Both the position numbers and the translations under genes were made by a program. A model generated the notes under the pieces. It was not told the origin of the DNA. It made no database searches and saw only the letters and a program-made list of their open reading frames with translations. From contig CBDEFY010000006.1 of NCBI GenBank assembly GCA_965237595.1, positions 978,679-1,042,678 on the forward strand: a DNA stretch of 64,000 bases. Reading direction: 5' to 3'. Positions 8,174 to 18,387 of this stretch are shown here, piece after piece (position 1 is the first letter of the stretch; each line of letters begins with the position of its first letter). This DNA is from UBA9611 sp965237595 (GTDB lineage Bacteria; Chloroflexota; Dehalococcoidia; Lucifugimonadales; UBA3495).

Positions 8174-8424
8174 CAGGACGTGAAGAAAGATGTGCGGGTC
8201 TTTGTGTGCCTGGGGAATCCTCCATATGATCGGGAGGAGCAGGACTCCAACGAAGATACCGGAAAGCGGAAGGGCGGCTGGGTGCGGTTCGGAGACGAAG
8301 AACAGGTAGGGGTCCAACCGTTCAGTCCCATACTTGAAGATTTCCTCGCCCCAGCACGGGAGGTGGGAGCTGGGGTCCACCTCAAGAACCTGTACAACGA
8401 CTACGTGTACTTCTGGCGCTGGGC
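8174..8424 (+). pseudogene. ISP-type DNA methyltransferase fragment with NPPY motif
   Basis: The frame downstream of the IS reads KKDVRVFVCLGNPPYDREEQ. NPPY is motif IV of N6-adenine methyltransferases. GGWVRFGDE, ILEDFLAPAREVGAG and HLKNLYNDYVYFWRWA follow, all typical of large single-chain type ISP restriction-modification enzymes. It is cut at 8424 by the right end of ISa copy 2. The target-recognition and C-terminal regions are missing. Confidence 0.75.
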
Positions 8425-8535
8425 TGTAGACCGTCAGCGATAATGGGACACATATAAGGGTAGGAAAACCCGAGAGTCGGAGGGTGGTGTGAGCTCCTGA
8501 AATGAGGGTAGAGTTACCCACAGAAAGGAGCAGAT

Positions 8536-9039
8536 GTGTCCCAATTAGAAGTAAGCAAAGCAGAGGCCGCCGAGGAACGAAGCGAGCAGACCAGGTCTTT
8601 CGTCCGTACAGTGAAGGCGGCTGCCCGACGTAAGTACACCTCCGAAGACAAGATCCGAATTGTTCTGGAGGGCTTCCGCCGCGAGGTCACAGTCAACGAC
8701 CTGTGCCGGCGGGAGGGGATCAAGCCCCACTCCTACTACTCGTGGACCAAAGAGTTCATGGAGGCGGGCAAGGAGAGGTTGACCCGTGACTCGGTTCGGG
8801 ACGCCACTCAGCATGAGGTAGGGCAGCTCAAGCGAGAGAACGGGGAACTCAAGGAGCTAGTGGCCGATCTGTCGCTGGAGGCGTACCGTCTCAAAAAAAC
8901 GGCCATCCCCGTGCCCCAGGACGCCAAGACCAACAAGGACTTGAGGACCGACCAGGAGGCGATCAGCCACCATGGAACCGTCTTACTATTCAGGAAGAAC
9001 GCTCAGTCCTGTTATCAGCCAGAGAGATGCCAGAGCTGA
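8536..9039 (+). CDS. ISa copy 2 OrfA with altered C-terminus
   Basis: This is a GTG-start OrfA identical to the full-length copies through VPQDA, after which the deletion appends an unrelated tail (KTNKDLRTDQ...). The A7 slippery site is kept. Because 135 is a multiple of three, a -1 slip still leads into the orfB frame, giving a fusion shortened by 45 residues. Function is uncertain. Confidence 0.6.
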   Translation: MSQLEVSKAEAAEERSEQTRSFVRTVKAAARRKYTSEDKIRIVLEGFRREVTVNDLCRREGIKPHSYYSWTKEFMEAGKERLTRDSVRDATQHEVGQLKRENGELKELVADLSLEAYRLKKTAIPVPQDAKTNKDLRTDQEAISHHGTVLLFRKNAQSCYQPERCQS

Positions 9040-9791
9040 GCTGCCGTCAGCTGGCCGCGTGGATCACCGACAACCAGGGCTTCTCAGTCTCAGAGTCCAG
9101 CGTCTACCGTATCCTGGGCAGGGAGGGCCTAGTGAAGCGGCCTGAGATGCGGTTGGCCGCGGGGAAGGAGTACCACCGCAAGACCACAGGACCTCACCAG
9201 ATGTGGGCCACCGATGCCTCATACTTCAGGGTGGTTGGTTGGGGCTACTACTACCTGGTCACCGTTATGGACGACTACTCCCGCTTCATCCTGGCTCACA
9301 GGCTTCAGCAAGATATGACGGCCGACTCCTTCATCGAGGTGGTCCAGGATGCTGTGGACACGACCAGCATGGACCAAGTTCCAGTCACAGACCGCACCAG
9401 GCTGCTGAGTGACAACGGTCCAGGCTATGTCTAAAGAGCATTCAGGGACTACCTGGGGATGGTTGGCATCAAGCACATCCTAGCAACTCCTTTCCACCCT
9501 CAGACCAACGGGAAGCTGGAGCGCTACCACCAGACCATCAAACGGGACGTCAACCAGGTGCCTTATGAGTTGCCCGCCGACCTTGAGGCTGCTATCGCGG
9601 CCTTCGTCAGCTACTACAACTACCGGCGCTATCACAAGGCTCTGGGCAACGTGACACCATCAGACGTGCTCAAGGGAAGACGGCAAGAGATCCTACAACG
9701 CAGGAAGGAGGTGAAGGCTCAAACCACCGAACGGCGACGACGCTACAACAGGGCCCTCAGGGAGCTCACCAGACCTCCATCCAGCCCCTGA
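9027..9791 (+). pseudogene. ISa copy 2 orfB, split by in-frame TAA
   Basis: The DDE core runs from 9027 to a TAA at 9432-9434 and resumes in the same frame to 9791. It holds WATDASYF and SDNGPGYV before the stop and NGKLERYHQTIK after it. The N-terminal HTH portion is missing because of the 135-bp deletion. The part after the stop could start at the ATG at 9459 only as a separate 110-residue polypeptide. Confidence 0.85.
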
Positions 9792-9834
9792 TCTCTCGGC
9801 TCCCAATGTGTCCCACTTTTGCTGGTTGCTAACA

Positions 9835-10060
9835 GCCAAGGACATGAGGAACTTCCTGAACGAGAGCGAACTAACCGAGCGCAGAGCCTTCATCGAATCG
9901 TTCGTCAAGGAGATCATCGTCATGCCCGGCGACGCCCTCATGCGATACACCGTGCCTATACCAGACGACAGCCTGATACCCGGCAGGGCCACCGAAAAGG
10001 TGGCCCTGAACGGCTCAGTTCTGTCTACCGTACACGATGGTGGCCCAGGTTCGGCGGAAT
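9835..10060 (+). pseudogene. C-terminal fragment of a large serine recombinase
   Basis: Directly after ISa copy 2 the frame reads AKDMRNFLNESELTERRAF, then IESFVKEIIVMPGDALMRYTV and PIPDDS, with a VHDGGP end. This is the typical tail of resolvase/invertase-type large serine recombinases (FVKEIxV, YTxPLP). The catalytic and zinc-ribbon parts are absent. A complementary piece of such a recombinase lies at 46533-46737. Confidence 0.7.
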
Positions 10061-10140
10061 CTCCCCACCCAATTGGCCCCTTACGAGCCACAGCCTTGGC
10101 AGGTTGGCGAGGTTGCTCAGCTCTGGCGGAATCCCCCCAC

Positions 10141-11238
10141 TTAAGCGTTGCCCGACGCTGCGGCGGCGCGTCGCTGTACGCAGTCGAACAACGGCCTCGC
10201 CCGGCTCCTGATGTTTCTCTTGCCGTTGTGGTCCAGGTAGTAGGCGTAGTCCTCGCCGGTGCTGCCGGAGAACTTCAGGCCCGAGCAGGTCATCCCCTCG
10301 TTGTAGTCTACCTGCAGGCCCTCATAGGGGACCTCCACGACGTCCTTCATCACCATGCCCGAGTTCAGCATGAGGACGCGCCGGTCGGTGGCCACCACGA
10401 CTCCGTTGTGGACCCCGAATTCAGGGCGCTTGAATCCGCTGAGCACGCTACCGATCGCATGTCCGAGAGTGTTGAACTCCGAGGCGTCGCCCCAGCGTCC
10501 GCCCATCCAGTATTCGATATTCTCGCCGCCTTCCAGGATCTCGTGGAGGATACGGAGTTCGCCCGGATAGGTGGTGACGTTCTCGCCTGTGAAGGAACTC
10601 AACAGCCCCACTATGAGGCGCTCCGGCACGCTGGGGTCGTTCCGGCTCCACATGGTCGAGCGCTCCCGCCACTGGGCGTTGATCCGCTCCGCCTTGTTCA
10701 TTGCAGTGTAGTTCGCCGTGGGGACGGCAGCGCCAGCCGATGCCGAAGACGAGGTGGGCGTTGTCCGAGGGGGCGGCGCGGCCTTTACTTCCCGCACCCG
10801 GTCGGCGAAATTCTGGGTGTAGCTGTCTTGTACGTCCCGTATCTTGAAAGCCTCTGGGTCACCGCTGCCAGCCCACTCGCTGTAGCTCCGCCCAGTGAGG
10901 GTCACCTCGCCTGTGGCATCAACGTCCACCGATTCCATGTTGTGCAGCGGCATTTCCGTGATGAGCTTGTTCGTGCCCTTCTTTTTGAGCAAAACGACCC
11001 GCCTGCCGGTCAGCACAGCTATGCCGTCGTATTGCCGCATCCGGTCCCAACGGTTAGCGTTAGCGTGAAACACGTTACCGGGACCCCAGACGCAACCCAC
11101 TAACGACTCAATGCTCTCGTCATCCTCCAGCACATCGTAGAGCATCTCGTGCTCTCCGCCATGCTCCTTGGGACCCCAGACCGGCTGCAAGTCCCGCCAA
11201 CGAGCGTCGATCATGCTCCGTTTGTTCTGCATGGCCAT
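10141..11238 (-). CDS. Duplicated YokE-like bacterial PH-domain protein
   Basis: A 365-residue protein made of two related halves joined by an Ala/Pro/Ser linker (about residues 155-180). Each half has an E-x-I-E acidic turn (DDESIESLVGC; EGGENIEYWMGG), a GIAVLTGRRVVLL or GVVVATDRRVLML strand, and a V-P-type strand after it. This fits YokE-like bacterial PH domains (bPH_3). It starts after GGAGGTAGCGCG. Such proteins are mostly uncharacterised and often found in phage or accessory regions. The function is unknown. Confidence 0.6.
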   Translation of the reverse strand: MAMQNKRSMIDARWRDLQPVWGPKEHGGEHEMLYDVLEDDESIESLVGCVWGPGNVFHANANRWDRMRQYDGIAVLTGRRVVLLKKKGTNKLITEMPLHNMESVDVDATGEVTLTGRSYSEWAGSGDPEAFKIRDVQDSYTQNFADRVREVKAAPPPRTTPTSSSASAGAAVPTANYTAMNKAERINAQWRERSTMWSRNDPSVPERLIVGLLSSFTGENVTTYPGELRILHEILEGGENIEYWMGGRWGDASEFNTLGHAIGSVLSGFKRPEFGVHNGVVVATDRRVLMLNSGMVMKDVVEVPYEGLQVDYNEGMTCSGLKFSGSTGEDYAYYLDHNGKRNIRSRARPLFDCVQRRAAAASGNA

Positions 11239-11336
11239 CGCGCTACCTCCTTAATTCTTCGCCATGGAGGGACAGCACTCCCAGGCCCTCCGACTCCGGC
11301 GGAATCTTCCCGTTCCACCCCTTACCCGCTCCACCT

Positions 11337-11758
11337 AGTACGTGGAGCCGAGGGGAAAACCATCGTCATGGGCCTAGTGGAACGTGGTGGGAAGGCCAAA
11401 GCTAAGGTTATTCCCGATGTGAAGGCCAAGACATTGCTACCTGAGATTCAGTCCACAGTACCCACAGGGACAGTAGTAATCACCGACGACCTACCGAGCT
11501 ACCGCAGACTCGGGCTATCAGCATGATGTTGTCCCTCACTCGAAGGGTGTCTATGTCTTGGGTAAGAATATACATACCAACAGCGTAGAGGGGTTCTGGA
11601 GCCAGTTGAAGCGGTCGATTGACGGCTCTTACCACCACGTCACTACTCACCACCTACAGAAGTACGTTGACGAGTACTCCTTCCGCTACAGTCACCGGAA
11701 CGATGAGCAGAATATGTTCTGGACAATGATGGAACGGGTTATTTCTCAGGCTTCTTGA
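11337..11758 (+). pseudogene. IS1595-family (ISXO2-like) transposase remnant
   Basis: Two frames give the C-terminal half of an ISXO2-like DDE transposase. The first has KTIVMGLVERGGKAKAKVIP and TVVITDDLPSYRRL. After a 1-base shift near 11513 come GYQHDVVPHSKGVYVLGKN, NSVEGFWSQLKRSIDG and YVDEYSFRYSHRND. The N-terminal half with its zinc-ribbon is absent and no terminal repeats are seen. Its last bases run into the convergent small gene at 11739. Confidence 0.8.
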
Positions 11759-11963
11759 CCGGCTTGGCCGCTTTGCTCAGGGCGGCCATTACTTCATCCC
11801 GACTTGCCCCTGGTTCGTAATCTTCCAACTTTGTTACTTTGGGTATGCCCTCCAACCCTTCTTCAGTCAATGCTGGCATTAACTCTTCCGTTTCTCCAAG
11901 TATTCTCCATTCGCCAAATTCCCAAGCACCGACGCTGGATGTGATCTTGAATCGATTACTCAT
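11739..11963 (-). CDS. Small hypothetical protein coupled to a DUF6941 gene
   Basis: A 74-residue soluble protein of unknown function with a Lys-rich end (KAAKPVKKPEK). It has no signal peptide or recognisable domain. Its ATG overlaps the stop of the DUF6941 gene (ATGA), and an upstream GGAGGGCC supplies a ribosome-binding site, so the two are translated as a pair. The 3' end overlaps the IS1595 remnant, so the natural C-terminus may have been altered. Confidence 0.55.
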   Translation of the reverse strand: MSNRFKITSSVGAWEFGEWRILGETEELMPALTEEGLEGIPKVTKLEDYEPGASRDEVMAALSKAAKPVKKPEK

Positions 11964-12376
11964 TGGCCCTCCGTAGATTCTCCAGATAGTTCTACCACCG
12001 ACAAAGGGATACTGGCTTTTTCCTCACCAGAGACAAGAATAGAAATGGCATATTGGCCCGGGGATTCGAATCGCATGTTCATCAGCGTGAGCCTGTGGTC
12101 TATCTTTAAGCGCGGTTGGTTCTGTTCAGAGGCTATGTCCAATTCCCCATCTAGGGAGGATATTTGCTTACCATCCTCATTCACTATTACTATCTTAATG
12201 TCTTTTTGGGTGCCATATTCTGCAGCTCCACATTCAAACCTCATAATGAGTTGCGCGGACGGATGCACAGCAGGAAAGCTCTTCGCCCATATCTTGTCAA
12301 ATATCCCCATGATGTTCAGCTTTCCTTCCTTAGAGACGTTGGAATAATCTGCAAGTACAACGAGCGACACATCCAT
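11960..12376 (-). CDS. DUF6941 family protein
   Basis: A 138-residue protein with the DUF6941 pattern: VLADYSNVSKEGKLNIMGIF, then a FPAVHPSAQLIMRFE strand, DIKIVIVNEDG, and a C-terminal PGQYAISILVSGE strand pair. The family is predicted to be all-beta and has no known function. The ATG at 12376 is preferred to the longer frame because GGAGGGG lies upstream and the family starts here. It forms a coupled pair with the next gene. Confidence 0.7.
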   Translation of the reverse strand: MDVSLVVLADYSNVSKEGKLNIMGIFDKIWAKSFPAVHPSAQLIMRFECGAAEYGTQKDIKIVIVNEDGKQISSLDGELDIASEQNQPRLKIDHRLTLMNMRFESPGQYAISILVSGEEKASIPLSVVELSGESTEGQ

Positions 12377-12453
12377 TTTGGCCCCTCCACCACTAATAGC
12401 AACCCATTGTACATCATTTCCGCCAGTATCTATAACGTGTGTCAAGGGGAACA

Positions 12454-12824
12454 TCACCAAAAGAAATACTCAACGCCGCTAGAATTTAGCCATGTGGGGT
12501 TTATACTCATTACCGCTACGTCGGCATTTGGGTCCGGGTGAACAGTCCAAGAAAAATGCTTCAGTTTCAATGGGTAAATATTGGTTCCTGTCTCGGATAG
12601 CTTATTGAAACGGGCGTGTAGTGTGTCACTGCGCTCTGCAGCTTTTTGGAACACATGCCTATTGGTCACGAGGAAGACTTGATACTGCTTCTGCCCGGTT
12701 TCATCAGTAGTTCCTGTTGGACGTCCATACAAGAAACCTGTTGCGTGGGATTTCAAGGTTCCATCCGTGGCCTGTTCTCCGAGAGCAACGACCGTATTAA
12801 AGAAGACTGGAGGAATCAAAGCCA

Positions 12825-12825
<1 letters not shown>
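12454..12825 (-). pseudogene. Trypsin-like serine protease, C-terminally truncated
   Basis: The frame has ATGFLYGRP, VFLVTNRHVF (catalytic His) and HPDPNADVAVM (catalytic Asp), the first two-thirds of an HtrA/trypsin-like fold in the class that begins with host-like NTV/ATGF strands. It ends at SSGVEYFFW before any GDSG-type serine motif, so the protease cannot be active. It directly follows the hsdS stop in the type I restriction-modification operon. Confidence 0.65.
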
Positions 12826-14481
<1,656 letters not shown>

Positions 14482-14489
<8 letters not shown>

Positions 14490-14904
14490 CCTCGCCCTCC
14501 GCTATGACCCTTGCAAGCTCCCTGGCGTCCGTGATGAAGTCCGGCAACAGTCTTAGCGTCGTCTCCGCGAACTTCTCTCCATAGTCGTGGGCGGTGTCGT
14601 TCCTGTTGTCCCGGTAGGCAAACCAGCGTTCGCAGGCTTCCACGGATATCAGGTCATGCTTGGCGGCGTACCGGAAGGCGTCCTTGAACGTCAGCCGGTC
14701 CGCCTGCCGATTGCTGGCGAAGTAGGGCCTCAGCCGCTTCTTCAGCAGGCTGCCGGACTGCTCCAACACGATTTCGAACTCCTTCACGGAAGCGGCCCGA
14801 AAGATTTCATAGAAAGTATCGCCTGGTTCGCGCTGCTGCAACTGCTCGAAGGCCGACTCCAGGGTATCGATGCAGCGGACGAGGAAATCCGTGTTGATGG
14901 GCAT
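14482..14904 (-). CDS. HEPN-domain protein (HI0074-type nucleotidyltransferase partner)
   Basis: A 140-residue all-helical protein of the HI0074/HEPN family: LESAFEQLQQ, FEIVLEQSGSLLKKRLRPYF, and the HEPN ribonuclease motif Rx4H within RDNRNDTAHDYGEKFAE. In two-gene HEPN/MNT modules the HEPN protein is the toxin, and the MNT protein blocks it by AMP transfer near this motif. Here the MNT domain is the N-terminus of the downstream HsdS. It lies between hsdM and hsdS in the operon. Confidence 0.85.
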
Positions 14905-14907
14905 GGT

Positions 14908-15126
14908 CTATTCCTCCGCCCCAACCCCCGGGCTTTTGGGGGTCTCTACAACGGCTGGGTCCGGTTGGGCAGGCTCGGTCTGGTTACTGAAAGGCTGGCA
15001 TAGTTTCCGTAAGGTTTCCTCGCGCATTCCGGGGCAGTGGTCCCGTAGGGCGTCAGGGGTGATCTCGCCGATGCGGAGTTTTAGCTCTTGGCGGATACGT
15101 TTGATTGCGGCTGGTAGTGCATTCAT
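14908..15126 (-). CDS. Small hypothetical protein in the type I RM operon
   Basis: A 72-residue soluble frame with a basic helical N-terminus (IKRIRQELKLRI) and an acidic/Pro-rich tail. No family is recognised. It overlaps the end of the metallopeptidase frame by 74 bases in another phase and stops four bases before the HEPN gene start region. It may be a real small gene or the displaced C-terminus of the peptidase. Confidence 0.4.
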   Translation of the reverse strand: MNALPAAIKRIRQELKLRIGEITPDALRDHCPGMREETLRKLCQPFSNQTEPAQPDPAVVETPKSPGVGAEE

Positions 15127-15520
15127 TCAGAGGTTTCACCGTAGCAAGCCCTTCTTCGAGCATGTTGGTTGGCCGTCCATCTACCTTCGGATTCCATGGA
15201 TCGAGCAGATGAAAGCACTCATGCGCAAGCTGCCACCTCGCGCGAGCCAAGTCAGTAATCGCAGCCGGACCGAGCCGAATAACGACATGTCTGGATCGTC
15301 GTTGAGTATCGTCAGGCGCAATGCCGCTATCCGGAAACCAAGTGCGCGGCACATTGACCGGCGTTTTTTCGATGCCTACCAACGCAAACGAACAGTCTCG
15401 AGGTCCGAACCGATGCTCGATATCAGCCAGGTATTGGCTGGCACATTCCGGGAGTGTCATTGGACTGTGGCTACCATCGTCCCGAAACCTGGTGGCGAAT
15501 AGGGAATCAATGACACTCAC
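15053..15520 (-). CDS. HExxH metallopeptidase-like protein in RM operon
   Basis: A 155-residue frame with RWQLAHECFHLLDPW, a zinc-binding HExxH, and a downstream NMLEEGLAT carrying a probable third ligand. After GLAT the sequence turns into low-complexity polar residues, so the C-terminus may be replaced after a deletion. The start codon overlaps the hsdM stop (ATGA). A role in protein processing or regulation within the restriction operon is speculation. ImmA/IrrE-like peptidases share this motif. Confidence 0.6.
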   Translation of the reverse strand: MSVIDSLFATRFRDDGSHSPMTLPECASQYLADIEHRFGPRDCSFALVGIEKTPVNVPRTWFPDSGIAPDDTQRRSRHVVIRLGPAAITDLARARWQLAHECFHLLDPWNPKVDGRPTNMLEEGLATVKPLNECTTSRNQTYPPRAKTPHRRDHP

Positions 15521-17121
15521 GGGCGGTCTCCAAACCCTAGCCGGATAAGGTTTTCCTCAATCGCGGCGTCCAGCCGCTGCGCCTCGGCCTGCTGCTCCCT
15601 CCATTGAGTGGAGAGCCGGGCCATCTTCTCCTCGAAGGGTTCGCCGTCGTCCTCCGGCGGCTCCGCGCCGACGTAGCGGCCTGGCGTGAGAACGTGGCCG
15701 TGTTTCCTAATCTCCTCCAGCGTTGCGCTCTTGCAGAAGCCGGGAACGTCGGCGTACTCGCCAGTGTCTTTCTCCCCGCGCCAAGCGTGGTAAGCATCGG
15801 CGATGCGGGCGATGTTGCCGTCGGTCAACTCCCGGTGGGTGCGGTCAACCATGCGCCCTAGCTTGCGGGCGTCGATGAACAGCACCTCGCCCCGCCAGTC
15901 TCGGTATTTGCCGCCTCTGCGGTCCCTAGCCAGGAACCAGAGGCAGACGGGTATCTGCGTGGAGTGGAAGAGCTGACCGGGCAGGGCCACCATGCAGTCC
16001 ACCAAGTCCGCCTCGATGAGGTTCTTCCGGATATCGCCCTCCCCCGACTGGTTCGATGACATGGAGCCGTTGGCAAGGACGAAGCCGGCGGCGCCGCGCG
16101 GCGACAGGTGATGGGCCATGTGCTGCACCCAGGCGAAGTTGGCGTTGCCCGTGGGAGGGATGCCGTACTCCCATCGCTTGTCGTCCCGCAGCCGCTCGCC
16201 GCCCCAGTCCGAGACGTTGAAGGGGGGGGTGGCGAGGATGTAGTCGGCCTTCAGGTCGGGATGGCGGTCGTCGCGGAAGCTGTCGCCGTGGGCGATGTTG
16301 CCCTCTATCCCGCGAAGCGCCAGGTTCATCTTGGCCAACCGCCAGGTGGTGTAGTTGGACTCTTGGCCCCATATGGAGATGTCGCCCCGCGCCTTGCCCC
16401 CGTTGCCGTTGCCGGTGGCGTGGGCACGGATGAACTCCATCGATTGGACAAACATGCCGGAGGAGCCGCAACAGGGGTCGTAGACGCGACCTTGGTAGGG
16501 TTCCAGCATCTCCACCAGGAGCTTGACGACGCAACGCGGTGTGTAGAACTCGCCGCCCTTCTTGCCTTCGGCGCTGGCGAACTGGGAGAGGAAGTACTCG
16601 TACACCCGGCCGAGCACGTCTTTCGAGCGGGCTTCCGCATCTCCAACCTGGATGTTGGTGATCAGGTCGATGAGTTGGCCGAGACGGGTCTTGTCCAGTG
16701 CGGGCCGGGCGTAGTCTTTGGGTAGCACACCCTTGAGTACCTGGTTGTCCCGCTCGACGGCGGCCATGGCGTCGTCCACCAACTGGCCGATGGTTGACTG
16801 CCGCGCCTGCGCCTTGAGGTTAGGCCAACGGGCCTCCGGCGGCACCCAGAAGATGTTCTCGCCTCGGTATTCGTCCATGTCCTCCGGGTCATATCCCTCT
16901 GCCGTCTTCGACTCCAGGCACCCGTGCAGCTCCTGAAAGGCGTCGGAGATGTACTTGAGGAAGATGAGGCCGAGGACTACGTGCTTGTACTCGGCGGCGT
17001 CCATGCTGCCCCGAAGGGCGTCGGCCATCCGCCAAAGCTCGGCCTCGTAGCCCGTCAGGGCGCCGCTGCCCGATTCGGCATCCGTGCTGGAGGTCGTCCG
17101 TCTCGGTCGTACTGTTGTCAT
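15517..17121 (-). CDS. hsdM: HsdM, type I restriction-modification DNA methyltransferase
   Basis: A 534-residue HsdM. It has an N-terminal HsdM_N domain (LWRMADALRGSMDAAEYKHV, LGLIFLKYISDAF). The SAM-binding core is GGEFYTPRCVVKLLVEML, DPCCGSSGMFVQS (motif I), and GQESNYTTWRLAKMNLALRG. Motif IV reads ATPPFN instead of the expected NPPF, so the catalytic Asn is Thr in this sequence. That one base (ACC for AAC) sits beside a run of eight C's. The gene is otherwise full length, starts in an ATGA overlap with the small Cys-rich gene, and is followed by the HEPN/MNT-HsdS genes. Confidence 0.92.
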   Translation of the reverse strand: MTTVRPRRTTSSTDAESGSGALTGYEAELWRMADALRGSMDAAEYKHVVLGLIFLKYISDAFQELHGCLESKTAEGYDPEDMDEYRGENIFWVPPEARWPNLKAQARQSTIGQLVDDAMAAVERDNQVLKGVLPKDYARPALDKTRLGQLIDLITNIQVGDAEARSKDVLGRVYEYFLSQFASAEGKKGGEFYTPRCVVKLLVEMLEPYQGRVYDPCCGSSGMFVQSMEFIRAHATGNGNGGKARGDISIWGQESNYTTWRLAKMNLALRGIEGNIAHGDSFRDDRHPDLKADYILATPPFNVSDWGGERLRDDKRWEYGIPPTGNANFAWVQHMAHHLSPRGAAGFVLANGSMSSNQSGEGDIRKNLIEADLVDCMVALPGQLFHSTQIPVCLWFLARDRRGGKYRDWRGEVLFIDARKLGRMVDRTHRELTDGNIARIADAYHAWRGEKDTGEYADVPGFCKSATLEEIRKHGHVLTPGRYVGAEPPEDDGEPFEEKMARLSTQWREQQAEAQRLDAAIEENLIRLGFGDRP

Positions 17122-17363
17122 GGTGACTCACCCCCACGTTTGGCTGTGGAACGCCACCTATCCACCTCATGTTTGGGGTTCTTGCCATCAGGTCCGTAGC
17201 CGTGACGGACTAGGAACTTGGGCACGCCGCCGTACTCGACGGAGATCACCGCGGACTCGGCGGTCTTGTCGTGGCCCGGCAGGAAGAACGAGCCGATTGC
17301 CGTCTCTGCGCCGCAACCACACCAGCACTCGCCGGTCGGCAGCAGACGTTTGGTTGAAGCCAT
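17118..17363 (-). CDS. Small Cys-rich protein leading the hsd operon
   Basis: An 81-residue protein starting MASTKRLLPTGECWCGCG. CxCxC suggests metal binding, and SFFLPGHDKTAESAVI plus FLVRHGYGPDG follow. The ATG at 17363 is chosen because GGGAG lies nine bases upstream and the extra upstream sequence of the longer frame looks non-coding. Its stop overlaps the hsdM start (ATGA). The family is unknown to me. The position suggests a regulator or accessory protein of the restriction system. Confidence 0.6.
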   Translation of the reverse strand: MASTKRLLPTGECWCGCGAETAIGSFFLPGHDKTAESAVISVEYGGVPKFLVRHGYGPDGKNPKHEVDRWRSTAKRGGESP

Positions 17364-17478
17364 TCTCATATCTCCCGAAACGAGACTATTGAAATGCCCT
17401 TGAATACTGTTCAAGGATACGTCCCTAGGCGCTTCACAGTCAATGCAAATCGGCCGCCAAATCACCAATGCACCGGGC

Positions 17479-18093
17479 CTACTTCCACCACAGGCCAAGG
17501 GTGAATATGCGTCGCAGGAGGCGCACCCGCCTCACTTCGCCAACTTCCGCGCGGGCCTCCGCCAAAGCGTTTTGTCGCCACCTGAGATGATCCGCCCTTC
17601 TCGCTTCGTCCAGCGGCTCCGTCTCCGGCGGCAACGTCAGGTGAAAGTCCCGCAGCAACTCTGTCTCCAACTCCCACCGGCGCGTCCCGGCCCTGGCCCG
17701 GTCGACCCGGCTGGCTGCCGTTTCGTCTCCATGACGCAACGCCCGCCACTCAGCCACCAGCGGCGCAGCTGGGCCGGAGGCATCTTCCTCGTCGGGCTGT
17801 TCCTCCAACGTGACCACCCCGGCGTCTGGCAACCCGTGTTCCCGCCTCGGAGGCCGCCACACGGACAGCTGGTCCTCACCAACCACCGGCTCAGACTCGC
17901 CGCGCTGCTGCGCCTCCCTCACCAGGTGGGCGACCCGTCGCCCGAACTCTTCCAGTTGACCGGCCTGAGTCTCCACCAATCCCCGCAGTCCCCGGGCTTC
18001 CTCCTCCAACTCGGCTACCCTCTGCCGCAGAGTCTCCACCTCGTCCGCCGCGCCGTCACCCCAGTTAGTTGATAGTGATTGCAACGCTGGCAT
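17479..18093 (-). CDS. Coiled-coil protein, paralogue of the ICE HTH protein
   Basis: A 204-residue protein. Residues 15-60 form a coiled coil (VETLRQRVAELEEEARGLRG). The second half has LVAEWRALRHG, ELETELLRDFHLTLPPET, and a basic end RRVRLLRRIFTLGLWWK. The same C-terminal pattern occurs in the protein at 22991-24121 (LVDEWRRLWAG, ELEVAMLEEHGLTLPQET, LRWVRRVLTLGLWRR), so the two are paralogues. No known domain is recognised. The basic Trp-containing end could be a membrane or DNA contact. Confidence 0.6.
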   Translation of the reverse strand: MPALQSLSTNWGDGAADEVETLRQRVAELEEEARGLRGLVETQAGQLEEFGRRVAHLVREAQQRGESEPVVGEDQLSVWRPPRREHGLPDAGVVTLEEQPDEEDASGPAAPLVAEWRALRHGDETAASRVDRARAGTRRWELETELLRDFHLTLPPETEPLDEARRADHLRWRQNALAEARAEVGEVRRVRLLRRIFTLGLWWK

Positions 18094-18130
18094 GATATAA
18101 TCCTATCATCGGAAGCAAGGAGGTGCTATC

Positions 18131-18376
18131 TTGGCCAGCATAACGGTGCGCAACCTCGACGATGGGCTGAAGCAGCGGCTGCGTGTTCGGGCGGCGGAGA
18201 ACGGCCGCTCCATGGAGCAGGAGGCTCGGGACATTCTGAGGGCGGCCCTAGACGAAGACGCCGCCCCGGTCAGAAACCTCGGCACGGCCATCCACGAACT
18301 GTTCCAGCCATTAGGCGGTGTGGACCTAGAGATTCCGCCCAGGGAGCCGATGCGCGAACCGCCACAGTTCAATTGA
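18131..18376 (+). CDS. FitA-like ribbon-helix-helix antitoxin
   Basis: An 81-residue Arc/MetJ-type protein. It has the FitA pattern SITVRNLDDGLKQRLRVRAAENGRSMEQEARDILRAAL, with the DNA-binding strand at residues 3-8 and two helices. A Pro-rich tail for toxin binding follows. TTG is taken as the start because AAGGAGGTG lies six bases upstream. The PIN toxin gene begins 11 bases after its stop. It probably represses its own operon. Confidence 0.88.
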   Translation: MASITVRNLDDGLKQRLRVRAAENGRSMEQEARDILRAALDEDAAPVRNLGTAIHELFQPLGGVDLEIPPREPMREPPQFN

Positions 18377-18387
18377 GCATTGGCTCG

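Larger units (their letters stand above)
8425..9834 (+). mobile_element. ISa copy 2, 135-bp deletion derivative (1410 bp)
   Basis: This copy matches full-length ISa except for a precise 135-bp deletion between two GACGCCA repeats (the junction is in the GACGCCA at 8929-8935). The lost segment holds the overlap of orfA and orfB and the HTH of OrfB. Copy 4 has the identical deletion, so the shortened form itself was copied. The flanks (GGGC left, GCCA right) show no target duplication. Confidence 0.92.

Noticed and set aside
6841..8176. 3-bp target duplication for the IS3-family element
   Set aside because: The flanks AAC and CAG differ. A deletion next to the element is more likely.
10060..11103. 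Long plus-strand frame continuing the recombinase fragment
   Set aside because: It is the antisense of the PH-domain gene and has no recombinase similarity beyond about 10060.
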